A stretch of 64,000 bases of DNA from Streptomyces sp. SAI-127 (GTDB lineage: Bacteria > Actinomycetota > Actinomycetes > Streptomycetales > Streptomycetaceae). Under the pieces are notes generated by a model. That model did not search any database and was not told the DNA's origin. It saw nothing but the letters and a program-made list of their open reading frames with translations. Shown here piece by piece: positions 9,138 to 17,392 of this stretch (within the stretch, counting starts at the first letter, position 1; every line of letters starts with the position of its first letter). The position numbers and the translations under genes were made by a program. The stretch is from positions 2,108,001-2,172,000 of the forward strand of contig NZ_JARXYJ010000001.1 of NCBI RefSeq assembly GCF_029894425.1. Direction: 5' to 3'.

Positions 9138-9530
9138 ATGTCTCTCGACGTCTCCCCGAAGCTCCTCGCCGAAGCCGAACAGGGCGACATCCGCGAGGAG
9201 GACTTCGTGGACACGGTCCGCACGTCCCTCCCCTACGCCTACGACCTCATCGCCGGCCTCGCCACGCAACTCAAGGGCGGAATCGCCGAGTTCACCGACA
9301 ACCAGACCCCTCCTCCGTCGGAGAAGGAGCGCGGCCAGCTCCTGCGCGCCCTCGCCAGCGACGCCATCCGCGGCAGCCTGGAACGCCACTTCGGCGTGGC
9401 CCTGGCCTTCCAGAACTGCCACCGGGTGGCGGCGTTCCGCCCGGAGTCGGTGACGGGTGAGACGTACGCCCGCTTCACGTCCGTACGGTCACAGGTGCTG
9501 AATCAGTCGCCGGAGTTCAGGGACTGCTGA
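9138..9530 (+). CDS. Small conserved protein of unknown function
   Basis: 130 residues, acidic, no signal peptide or membrane segment. The N-terminal third is helical (LLAEAEQGDIREEDFVDTVR), and there are two well-spaced Cys (one in FQNCHRV, one as the last residue, RDC). I recognise it only as an actinobacterial protein of unknown function. It follows the CooC-like gene by 43 bp on the same strand with AGGAACC-type ribosome site, so the two are probably co-expressed and may act together. Confidence 0.8.
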   Translation: MSLDVSPKLLAEAEQGDIREEDFVDTVRTSLPYAYDLIAGLATQLKGGIAEFTDNQTPPPSEKERGQLLRALASDAIRGSLERHFGVALAFQNCHRVAAFRPESVTGETYARFTSVRSQVLNQSPEFRDC

Positions 9531-9545
9531 ACCGGCCCCGGCGGG

Positions 9546-9577
9546 GTGTGGCCCTCCCCGACGCGGGAGGGCCACAC
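9546..9577. terminator. Bidirectional hairpin terminator
   Basis: Perfect 13-bp stem GTGTGGCCCTCCC / GGGAGGGCCACAC with a 6-nt loop, between two convergent genes. Confidence 0.8.
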
Positions 9578-9582
9578 GCTCG

Positions 9583-11625
9583 TCACCGCCGGGCCACCAC
9601 CACCTCGGCGGGAGCCGGCGTATACCCCGTCGGCCGGGCCGTGAAGGTGCCGCGGCCCTGGGTGCGGCTGCGCAACCTTGTCGCGTAGCCGAAGAGTTCG
9701 GCCAGCGGCACGGTCGCCGTGACGACTGCCGAACCGCCGCGCGTGACCGAGCCCGAGACCCGGCCGCGGCGTGCGGCGAGGTCGCCGAGCACGGCGCCGA
9801 CGGCGTCCTCGGGCACGGTGACCGTGACCTCGACGACCGGTTCCAGGAGGACCATCGCGCAGGCACGCAGGGCCTCCCGGAGGCCGAACCGGCCCGCCGT
9901 GCGGAAGGCCGTGTCCGAGGAGTCCTTCACATGGGTCGAACCGTCGGTGAGCGTGACGCGCAGCCCGGTCACCGGGTGCCCGCCGAGGGGCCCCTCGGCC
10001 AGGGCGTCCCGGCAGCCGGCCTCGACCGCGCGGACGTACTCCTGCGGGACGCGCCCGCCGACGACGGCCGAGCGGAACTCGAACCCTTCCGCCGACGGCT
10101 CCACGTCGAGCACGACATGCGCGAACTGCCCCGCCCCGCCGTCCTGTTTGACGTGCCGGAAGACCAGCCCGGACACCCCACGCCCGACCGTCTCGCGGTA
10201 ACTCACCCTCGGACGGCCGACGTTGAGCGTCAGGCCGTGCTCGCGTCGCACCTTCTCCACAGCGACCTCCAGATGCAGTTCACCCATGCCCGAGAGCAGG
10301 GTCTGACCGGTCTCGGCGTCCGTGCGGACGACGAGCGACGGGTCCTCCTCGGCCAGCCGGGCGAGTGCCGAGGCCAACCGGTCGGTGTCGACGGACCGCT
10401 CCGCCTCGACGGCCACCGACACGACCGGCTCCGCCACGCCGGGCGGTTCGAGCACGAGCGGGGCGCCCGGCGCGCACAGGGTCGAGCCGGCGCGGGCCGC
10501 CTTCAGCCCGACGACGGCGACGATGTCGCCGGCGACCGCCCGTTCCAACTGGGCGTGCCGGTCTGCCTGTACGCGCAGGATCCGTCCGATGCGCTCGGTA
10601 CGCCGCGCGCCCGCGTCCCACACGGTGGCTCCCTTCTCGATCGTTCCCGAGTACACGCGTACGTACGTCAGCCGTCCCGTCGGGGTGGCGTTCACCTTGA
10701 ACGCCAGCGCCGCGAAGGGCGCCGCCGGGTCGCAGGGCCGCTCCTCGCCGTTCTCACCGCGTACGGCGGGCACGTCGAGCGGTGACGGCAGATACGCCAC
10801 GACGGCGTCCAGCAGCGGTTCGATGCCGCGGTTGCGGTAGGCCGAGCCGCACAGGACGACCACGCCGTCGCCGCTGTGGGTGAGGTCCCGCAGGGCGGCG
10901 GTGAGGGTGCCGGCGGAGAGGGTCTCCCGGTCGCAGAACTCCTCCAGGGCAGCCGGGTGGCGTTCGGCGACCGCTTCCTCCAGCAGTCGACGTCGTCGTA
11001 GGGCTTCCTCTCGCAGACCGTCCGGCACGGGCCCCTCGTCGGCGGCGGTGGTGTCGTCCGCCCAGGTCAGGGCCCGCATCCTCAGCAGATCGACGACTCC
11101 GGTGAAGCCGTCCTCGCTGCCGATGGGCAACTGCACGACCAGCGGGGCCGGATGCAGCCGCTGCCGGATCGACTCGACGGCCGTGTCCAGGTCGGCGCCC
11201 GCGCGGTCCAGTTTGTTGACGAACGCGATCCTGGGCACGCCGTGCCGGTCCGCCTGACGCCACACCGACTCGCTCTGCGGCTCCACGCCGGCGACAGCGT
11301 CGAACACCGCGACCGCTCCGTCCAGCACCCGGAGCGAGCGCTCCACCTCGTCGGCGAAGTCGACGTGCCCCGGGGTGTCGATCAGGTTGAGGCGGTGCCC
11401 GTCCCACGCGCAGCTCACGGCCGCCGCGAAGATGGTGATCCCGCGGTCCCGCTCCTGCGGGTCGAAGTCGGTGACGGTGGTGCCGTCGTGGACCTCGCCG
11501 CGCTTGTGCGTGGTTCCGGTGGCGAAGAGGATCCGTTCGGTGACAGTGGTCTTGCCGGCGTCGACGTGGGCGAGGATGCCGAGGTTGCGGACGACGGCGA
11601 GCGGGTTGGGGTTGTTGGTGCGCAC
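9583..11625 (-). CDS. Elongation factor G paralogue (translational GTPase)
   Basis: 680 residues with all GTPase motifs: AHVDAGKTT (19-27), [13 protein letters not shown] and NKLD, then EF-G domains II-V ending with the domain V segment around RGRVSGS. GTP hydrolysis on the ribosome is expected. I place the start at GTG 11623-11625, with GAAAGG 9-10 nt upstream; a longer frame to 11697 has no support. Streptomyces carry one housekeeping fusA in the str operon; this copy is not next to rpsL/rpsG/tuf genes, so it is a second EF-G (also related to TetM-type ribosome protection proteins, but closer in layout to EF-G). Specific role unknown. Confidence 0.88.
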   Translation of the reverse strand: MRTNNPNPLAVVRNLGILAHVDAGKTTVTERILFATGTTHKRGEVHDGTTVTDFDPQERDRGITIFAAAVSCAWDGHRLNLIDTPGHVDFADEVERSLRVLDGAVAVFDAVAGVEPQSESVWRQADRHGVPRIAFVNKLDRAGADLDTAVESIRQRLHPAPLVVQLPIGSEDGFTGVVDLLRMRALTWADDTTAADEGPVPDGLREEALRRRRLLEEAVAERHPAALEEFCDRETLSAGTLTAALRDLTHSGDGVVVLCGSAYRNRGIEPLLDAVVAYLPSPLDVPAVRGENGEERPCDPAAPFAALAFKVNATPTGRLTYVRVYSGTIEKGATVWDAGARRTERIGRILRVQADRHAQLERAVAGDIVAVVGLKAARAGSTLCAPGAPLVLEPPGVAEPVVSVAVEAERSVDTDRLASALARLAEEDPSLVVRTDAETGQTLLSGMGELHLEVAVEKVRREHGLTLNVGRPRVSYRETVGRGVSGLVFRHVKQDGGAGQFAHVVLDVEPSAEGFEFRSAVVGGRVPQEYVRAVEAGCRDALAEGPLGGHPVTGLRVTLTDGSTHVKDSSDTAFRTAGRFGLREALRACAMVLLEPVVEVTVTVPEDAVGAVLGDLAARRGRVSGSVTRGGSAVVTATVPLAELFGYATRLRSRTQGRGTFTARPTGYTPAPAEVVVARR

Positions 11626-11923
11626 GGCCCATGGCCTTTCGGTGGTGTGATGACAGGGCTGCGCAATGGCCCGTACGACGACATGACGGCACGTCACATC
11701 AACGCACTACGGGAGTACTTGACCGTTCAGACAGTCGTCACGGGCGTCCGGTGCCGGCCGCGCAGCGGGCACCGGAGGGTCGGGGACACGAGGATCACGT
11801 CGTACGACGTCCGGGGAACGGCGACAGCTGTGCGCACGCACATGGCCGTACTCCCCTCACTCGTCTTCCCTGGTCATGGCGAGTGTAGGGAGCCGGCCGG
11901 GTCCGCGCACGGGGTTTTCCGTG

Positions 11924-13037
11924 TTAGCGCTGAAGCCCCTGGAGTCCGTCGTAGGCGGACATGACGAGGTCCAACCCCCGGGTGTCCTCGGCGGGTTCAC
12001 GCATCTGGTTCGTGGCGTACGCCACCACCGTGCGGGCGTCGGGGTCGATCATGACCAGGGAACCGCCCCAGCCGCCCCAGCCGAAGGTGTTGCCGAAGAG
12101 GCCGTAGCCCAGGCCGTAGCGCTGTGCCATGCCGATCACGCGGTCCTCGCCGCTGAACTGCTCCTGCCGGGCCCGCTCGGCGCCCGCTGCCGACAGCAGC
12201 CGTACGCCCCGGACCGTGCCTTCGCAGGCGAGCGCGGACTGGACGAGCGCGATGGAACGGGCGTTGCCGAACCCGCTGGCGGCGGGGATCTGGGCGCGTC
12301 GCCACGCCACGCTGTTGCCGTCCCGGACGCGCAGGGCGGTCCCGCTGGAGGGTGTCGCGTCGGGACCCGGGGCGGCGGCGCCCGCGGTGTAGTCCTCGTC
12401 CCGGCCGGGCGGGGGGACCGTGAGGGCGACGCGGTGATCGTGTTCGGCGGAGAGACCGATGTGGAAGTCCGCGTCGAGGGGGCCCCGTCACCTCCTCGGC
12501 CAGGAACTCACCCACGGTACGGCCGGTGATCCGGCGCAGGACCTCACCGACGAGGAACCCCTGGGTGAGCGAGTGGTATCCGGCCGCGGTGCCCGGCTCC
12601 CAGAGCAGCGGCTGGGCGGCGAGCCGTGCGGTGGCGGCCGGCCAGTCGTAGAGCTCCTCGACCGGGCCCTCCCAGTGGGGCAGTCCCGCGGTGTGCGACA
12701 GCAGGTGCCGTACCAGCACCTTCTCCTTGCCGGCGGCGGCGAACTCCGGCCAGTACCGGGCGACCGGGGCGTCCACGTCGAGCTCGCCGCGGTCGGCGAG
12801 GATCAGGGCGCACAGTGCCGTCATCGTCTTGGTCGTGGAGAAGACGTTGGTGATCGTGTCCCGCTCCCACGGTGCCGTCCGGTCGGCGTCGGCGTGGCCG
12901 GCCCAGACGTCCACCACCGGTTCACCGCCCACGAAGACGGCCACGGATCCTCCGACATCCCCCTCCTCCAGCAGCGCTGCCAGCTTGTTGGGGACGGCGG
13001 AGAACAGATCGTCGTATGTGCCCTGGATGTCGGCCAT
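11924..13037 (-). pseudogene. Beta-lactamase-family serine hydrolase (EstB/class C type), frameshifted
   Basis: The N-terminal frame (from ATG 13037) carries the nucleophile motif STTK in VFSTTKTMTA, with LLSHTAGLPHW and YHSLTQG further on. At a run GGGGCCCCC (minus strand; 12478-12486) the frame shifts; the homologous continuation LDADFHIGLSAEHDH... and the C-terminal half ending YDGLQGLQR are in another frame to 11924. Removing one C of the run restores a single reading frame of about 370 codons, the normal family length. Either a recent one-base insertion or a homopolymer sequencing error. If intact, it would be a cytoplasmic esterase or penicillin-binding-like hydrolase. Confidence 0.8.
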
Positions 13038-13223
13038 GCCGTGTATTGAGCGCCCGGCGGACGAGCCGGGTCAACCGGATTTCGCCGTCGTCCCGCCCCG
13101 GACGGACCCTCACCAGGGCTGCAAGGATTCTTCAAGGTGATGGCAAGGCTTCCGACGCAGCGCGGGGGCACCCCCGCACCGAAACGATCCGCGATCCGCG
13201 ATCACTCGACAACGGGGGCACCG

Positions 13224-14486
13224 ATGATGCACGACACCACGAACACACCGAGAACCGCCGCGGTCGCAGTCGGGGACGACAGGGGCCAGTGGCTGACGCT
13301 GCCCGGCTGTAAGCGTGTCCTGGTCGTGGTCCACACCGAGGTGTACGGCCGGCGGTTGGGGGACCTGCTACCTCTGCTCACCTCCGACCTGCGCCTGCAG
13401 GTGTACTTCACCATCGCGCCGCACGCGTTCAACGCGGGTGCCGCCCGTGCCGTCCCCGGGCCCCTGCCCGACGGCAGCGTGCTGCCCTGGGAGCAGGCGC
13501 TCCGTATGCGGTTCGACCTGGTGCTGGCCGCGGGTTCCCAGGGGGTGCACGGATTGCGCGGCCCGCTGTTGCGGCTGCCGCACGGGGCGGGCCACATGAA
13601 GCTGTCGCGGCTCGCCGACGGCCGCGATCCGGGAGCGGCACGTACCGTGGGCGGGCTGGGCAGGCGCTATCTCGTGCGTGACGGGCGAGTGGTCCCCCGG
13701 GCGCTGGCGCTGGCCCACCACGACGACCTGGCCAGGCTGCGTCGCTGCTGCCCGGAGGCACTGCCCGTCGCCGAGGTGGTCGGCGACGCGACGTACGACC
13801 GGATCGTCACGAGCCTGCCGCTGCGCCCTCGGTACCGGGCCGCGTTGGGTGTGCGGCGCGGACAGAAGCTGGTGGTGGTCTCCTCCACCTGGGGCACCGG
13901 GTCGGCCTTCAACCGGCTCGACGCCCTGTTGCCCAGGCTGCTCACCGAACTCCCGGCGGCGGAGTACCGGATCGCCGTCCTGGTACACCCCAACGTCTGG
14001 TCCTGGCACGGCATCTGGCAGGTGCGGTCCTGGCTGGCGACGGCCGAACGGCGGGGCATCGCGGTCGTACCGCCCGACACGGACTGGCGTTCCTTGATCA
14101 TCGCCGCGGACTGGGTTCTGGGCGACCACGGATCCGTGACGCTCTATTCGACCCTCACCCAGGCGGCGGTCCTGCTCGCGCGGTTTCCCGCCGACGACGT
14201 CGACCCGGCCTCGCCCTGTGCCGAACTGGCCGCATTGGCACCGGCGTTGACTCCGTCCGACGCGCTGCCCGAACAGCTCGCGTACGCCCGTACCGCTCGT
14301 CCGGCCACGGGGTACGACCGGATCGCGCGCCGCATCTCCTCGGAGCCCGGACGCGCAGGGCGCAACACCCGTCGGCTCATGTACCGGCTGCTCGGACTGG
14401 GCGAGCCGGCCCGCGAGCCGTCGCTGCCCGTGGTCCCGCTCCCGGCGGCACTGTGGGACACGGGCCGGAACCAGGTGCCGGCGTGA
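13224..14486 (+). CDS. Protein of unknown function, possibly glycosyl/glycerophosphotransferase-like
   Basis: About 420 residues (start ATG 13224 preferred; an upstream in-frame ATG at 13137 adds 29 poor residues). The middle contains VVVSSTWGTGS, HPNVWSWHG and ADWVLGDHGSVTLYSTLT, which remind me of the C-terminal domain of CDP-glycerol glycerophosphotransferases (HP and GDHGS-like motifs), but the match is weak and I do not assign a function. No signal peptide or membrane helices. Its stop overlaps the next gene as GTGA. The large STAND gene converges on this pair. Confidence 0.65.
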   Translation: MMHDTTNTPRTAAVAVGDDRGQWLTLPGCKRVLVVVHTEVYGRRLGDLLPLLTSDLRLQVYFTIAPHAFNAGAARAVPGPLPDGSVLPWEQALRMRFDLVLAAGSQGVHGLRGPLLRLPHGAGHMKLSRLADGRDPGAARTVGGLGRRYLVRDGRVVPRALALAHHDDLARLRRCCPEALPVAEVVGDATYDRIVTSLPLRPRYRAALGVRRGQKLVVVSSTWGTGSAFNRLDALLPRLLTELPAAEYRIAVLVHPNVWSWHGIWQVRSWLATAERRGIAVVPPDTDWRSLIIAADWVLGDHGSVTLYSTLTQAAVLLARFPADDVDPASPCAELAALAPALTPSDALPEQLAYARTARPATGYDRIARRISSEPGRAGRNTRRLMYRLLGLGEPAREPSLPVVPLPAALWDTGRNQVPA

Positions 14487-14779
14487 ACGACCTGCTCGCC
14501 GTCTCCCTGGACGGTGGTGTGGCCGAGGTGTGGCGCGAGTGCGCCGACGTGCTGTACGGCACCCGGCCCCTGCCCGTCGCGGCGGCGCTGCGGCTGTCCA
14601 CGCTGACGCTGTGCCGCTATCCGGGCGCCGTCCTGGTGCTGGTCCCCCGGCTTGGCGGCGGGTTCCTCGCCCTGGCCCGAGACGCCCCCGGGCAGGCGGC
14701 GACGCCCGCTGGGCCGGAGCCCGGGCTCAGCCAAGGGCACGCAGGCGCCTCTCCAGCCGGTCCCGGTCCCTGTCGCTGA
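14483..14779 (+). CDS. Small unknown protein coupled to the preceding gene
   Basis: 98 residues from GTG 14483, which overlaps the previous stop (GTGA), so translation is probably coupled. The first 70 residues look folded (LSTLTLCRYPGAVLVLVPRL is a likely beta/alpha segment); the last 30 are Pro/Gly/Ala-rich. Its 3' end overlaps the 3' end of the convergent STAND gene by 53 bp. Not recognised. Confidence 0.6.
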   Translation: MNDLLAVSLDGGVAEVWRECADVLYGTRPLPVAAALRLSTLTLCRYPGAVLVLVPRLGGGFLALARDAPGQAATPAGPEPGLSQGHAGASPAGPGPCR

Positions 14780-17186
14780 CCGGCAGGTAGCGGGCCAGGG
14801 ACTGGGCGTACCAGTCCCTGGCCCGCTCGACGTCTCCCCGCTCCTCGGCCGCCTCGCCCAGCATCTCCAGCACATGCCCCTGCCAGTGCACCGAGCCGGT
14901 CTCCTCGAACTCGGCGAGGGCCCGCAGGAGCGTGCGGTCGGCGGCCTCGTGCCGGGTGCCATCGCGGCGGGCGAGCGCCCGGCCGAGCAGAGCCAAGGCT
15001 CGGGCGGCGTCGTAGTGATCGCTCAGCTCCGTCAACTCGGTGCGGGCGCATTCGAGTTGTCGTACGGCTTCGTCGGGCCGGCCGGCCGCCAGGGCCGTGT
15101 CGCCGAGGCTGAGCCGGGTCAGGGCGGCGCCCCGCTGGTAGCCGATCTCCTCCCGCAGGGCCAGGGCCCGGGTGAAGTGGGTGCCCGCCTCGGCCAGCCG
15201 CCCGGCGAGGCGGTAGGTCTGACCCAGTCCGTGGAGCGCCTGGGCCTCATTGCGGCGGGCCGCCTCCAGCGTCTCGCCCTCGGAGCGGTGGGCCACCTCC
15301 TCACGTGCCAGCTCCCGTGCCTGCCGGAACCATGACAGGGCCTCCTCGAGACGGCCCACGTTGCGCAGGCCGGTGCCGCCCGAGGTCAGCATGCGGCTGA
15401 TGCCGTCCCGGTCATCCGCGCGACGGGCCGCCGCGAGGCCGATCTCGTGCGCCTCGATCCAGAGCTCATAGGGGCGCAGACGCAGACACAGCGGCCACAT
15501 CGCGTCGGCGAGTTGCCAGGCGGAGGAATGCCAGCCGCGGTCGGCGGCGGTGCGCAGGACGGCCATCAGGTGATCGCGTTCCGCGTCGAGCCAGCGCAGC
15601 GCACCGGGGGCGTCGGTGAACGGCGGGGGAACCGGCCGACCGGCGTAATCACGGCTCAGGCTGCGGTGGCTGGGGGTCAGCAGGGTCTCGGCGGCCGTGG
15701 CGGCCGACAGATAGAAGTCGACGACCCTGCGCAGGGCACCGCAGACGTCCCTCTCCGTCTCGGCCTCATCCGCGCACTCCCGGGCGTGCGCCCGAAGCAG
15801 GTCATGGAAACGGTAACGGTCGAGCCTGGTCCGTGGATCCGGTCCGAGGTCCTCCACCAGGTTCGCCTCCGCGAGTTCGTCCAGAAAACGGTCTGCTTCG
15901 TCGGGCCCCGTGCCACAGACGGCTGCCGCGACAGGAGGCGTGAACACGGTGAACGGCAGGAGGCTCAAGCGGCGGTAGGCGGTGGCCGGTTCCGGAGCGA
16001 GAACCCGGTACGACTCCTGGAGGGCGGCGCGCACGGCGGACTCGCGTCCCACTCGGAGCGCGTCCAGCGGGCCGGTTCCCTCTGCGTCGCTCAGCGCCCT
16101 CGCCATCGCCGCCAGTGGCTGATGTGGCCGAGCCGCCAGGCGGGCGCCCGCCACGCACACGGCGAGCGGCAGGTTCGCACAGGCACGCGCCATGGCCCGC
16201 GCGGCCTCGGGTTCCCGGCGTACCCGCTCCGCGCCGAGTCTGCGGCTGAGCAGTTCCACGGCGTCCCGGGTCGCCAGAACGCTCAGGGGGACGAAGGCGG
16301 CGCCCTCCAGTCCGAGGCCGGTCAGCCGGTTCCGGCTGGTCACCGCGGTGACGGCCGAGACCGAACCGGGCAACAGGGGACGCACCTGGGCGGCGCTGAG
16401 GGCGTTGTCGAGGAGGAGGGCGATCCGGGCGTCGGCGGTGACCGAACGCCACAGCGCGGCCCGTTCGTTCAGCTCCGCGGGTACCTCCGTGCGACCGAGG
16501 GAACGCAGGAGTTGCCCGAGCAGTTCGCCGGGGCGGGCGGGGCCGTCGGGCGAGTGGCCACGCAGGTCGGCGTACAGCTGTCCGTCGGGGAAGGAGTCGG
16601 CCCGCGCCAGCAGCCAGCGTCTGGCCAGGGTGGTCTTCCCGACGCCCGCGGGCCCGCTGACGACGGCGACCACGGGGCTGTCGCGTGCGGTGCTTACCAG
16701 ACGGTCCAGTCGAGCCAGTTCGTCGTGCCGGTTGGTGAAGTGGCCGGGCACCGGAGCGAGTTGTCGTGGCAGCACATCAGCTGCTGCGGCCGGAGGGCGG
16801 GGCGCCGGATGGAAGTGCACCCCGCCGGTGATGTCGCGCGCCTGGACCACCGGGCCGCTCACCGTGGCCGACGCGCCGACGGTGTTGGCCACATCGTCGT
16901 GCCGGTCGACGGTTCCGGCACCAAGAGCAGCCTTGACCCAGCCGGCCAACCCGTCGGTGAAGCCGGGCCGAAGGCCCGCCTCTCGCACCAGCAGGTCCGC
17001 CAACTCCCGCACATGCGCTCCGGCCCGGGGGCCCGAGGCGTACTGGCCGATCCGGTCCAGGACCGAGTCGGCGAGCGCGGGCGGTAACCCTTCCTCCACG
17101 AGCCGGACGAGCGCCCGCCGCACCTCGGGGCGGCGAAGAGCCATCGCCAGAGCGGCCGGCAATTCCGCGGCCGTCACCTCGTCCAT
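14727..17186 (-). CDS. STAND (NLR-like) ATPase: effector-associated domain, VVQARDI motif, NB-ARC, TPR
   Basis: 819 residues. Residues 1-95 form a helical effector-associated-type domain. Residues 107-126 hold a short Gly/His motif with core VVQARDITGG. NB-ARC follows: Walker A GPAGVGKTT (178-186), Walker B in ARIALLLDN, an HD motif in YRFHDLLRAH, then TPR-type helices from about residue 580 to the end (EALSWFRQARELA, EAGTHFTRALALREE). This is the architecture of bacterial NLR-like sensors that oligomerise on ligand detection and engage a partner through the N-terminal part. Divergent from a SARP-type STAND regulator. The same VxQARDI motif recurs in the 138-residue protein at 20768, a likely partner. 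Confidence 0.85.
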   Translation of the reverse strand: MDEVTAAELPAALAMALRRPEVRRALVRLVEEGLPPALADSVLDRIGQYASGPRAGAHVRELADLLVREAGLRPGFTDGLAGWVKAALGAGTVDRHDDVANTVGASATVSGPVVQARDITGGVHFHPAPRPPAAAADVLPRQLAPVPGHFTNRHDELARLDRLVSTARDSPVVAVVSGPAGVGKTTLARRWLLARADSFPDGQLYADLRGHSPDGPARPGELLGQLLRSLGRTEVPAELNERAALWRSVTADARIALLLDNALSAAQVRPLLPGSVSAVTAVTSRNRLTGLGLEGAAFVPLSVLATRDAVELLSRRLGAERVRREPEAARAMARACANLPLAVCVAGARLAARPHQPLAAMARALSDAEGTGPLDALRVGRESAVRAALQESYRVLAPEPATAYRRLSLLPFTVFTPPVAAAVCGTGPDEADRFLDELAEANLVEDLGPDPRTRLDRYRFHDLLRAHARECADEAETERDVCGALRRVVDFYLSAATAAETLLTPSHRSLSRDYAGRPVPPPFTDAPGALRWLDAERDHLMAVLRTAADRGWHSSAWQLADAMWPLCLRLRPYELWIEAHEIGLAAARRADDRDGISRMLTSGGTGLRNVGRLEEALSWFRQARELAREEVAHRSEGETLEAARRNEAQALHGLGQTYRLAGRLAEAGTHFTRALALREEIGYQRGAALTRLSLGDTALAAGRPDEAVRQLECARTELTELSDHYDAARALALLGRALARRDGTRHEAADRTLLRALAEFEETGSVHWQGHVLEMLGEAAEERGDVERARDWYAQSLARYLPVSDRDRDRLERRLRALG

Positions 17187-17392
17187 GCGCGACTTTCCCC
17201 CTCGGTCCGGCGCCGGTGACCCGCGTCCTACCCGTCACGTCCTTGAACCAGACCAATCAAGTCCAGTTAGCGGCCTGATCGGAAAGAATTGGCCAATATT
17301 AAGTCCAACTAGATTTCACATTTGAACAGTTATTGACCACATGCGACTCTTGCTTTCACCGAGCACAGGCCGGCCGTTGGACGGAGGCACTG
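17187..17392. promoter_or_regulatory. Divergent promoter region with a spaced 12-bp direct repeat
   Basis: AT-rich by local standards. AAGTCCAGTTAG (17259-17270) and AAGTCCAACTAG (17301-17312) match at 10 of 12 positions and are 42 bp apart, that is four helical turns, so a protein could bind both on one DNA face. They lie between the STAND gene and the SARP regulator; SARPs bind direct repeats at multiples of a turn, so autoregulation is plausible. Confidence 0.5.

Noticed and set aside
9583..11625. Tetracycline-resistance ribosome protection protein
   Set aside because: Related in fold, but length and domain sequence fit an EF-G paralogue better; no resistance context.
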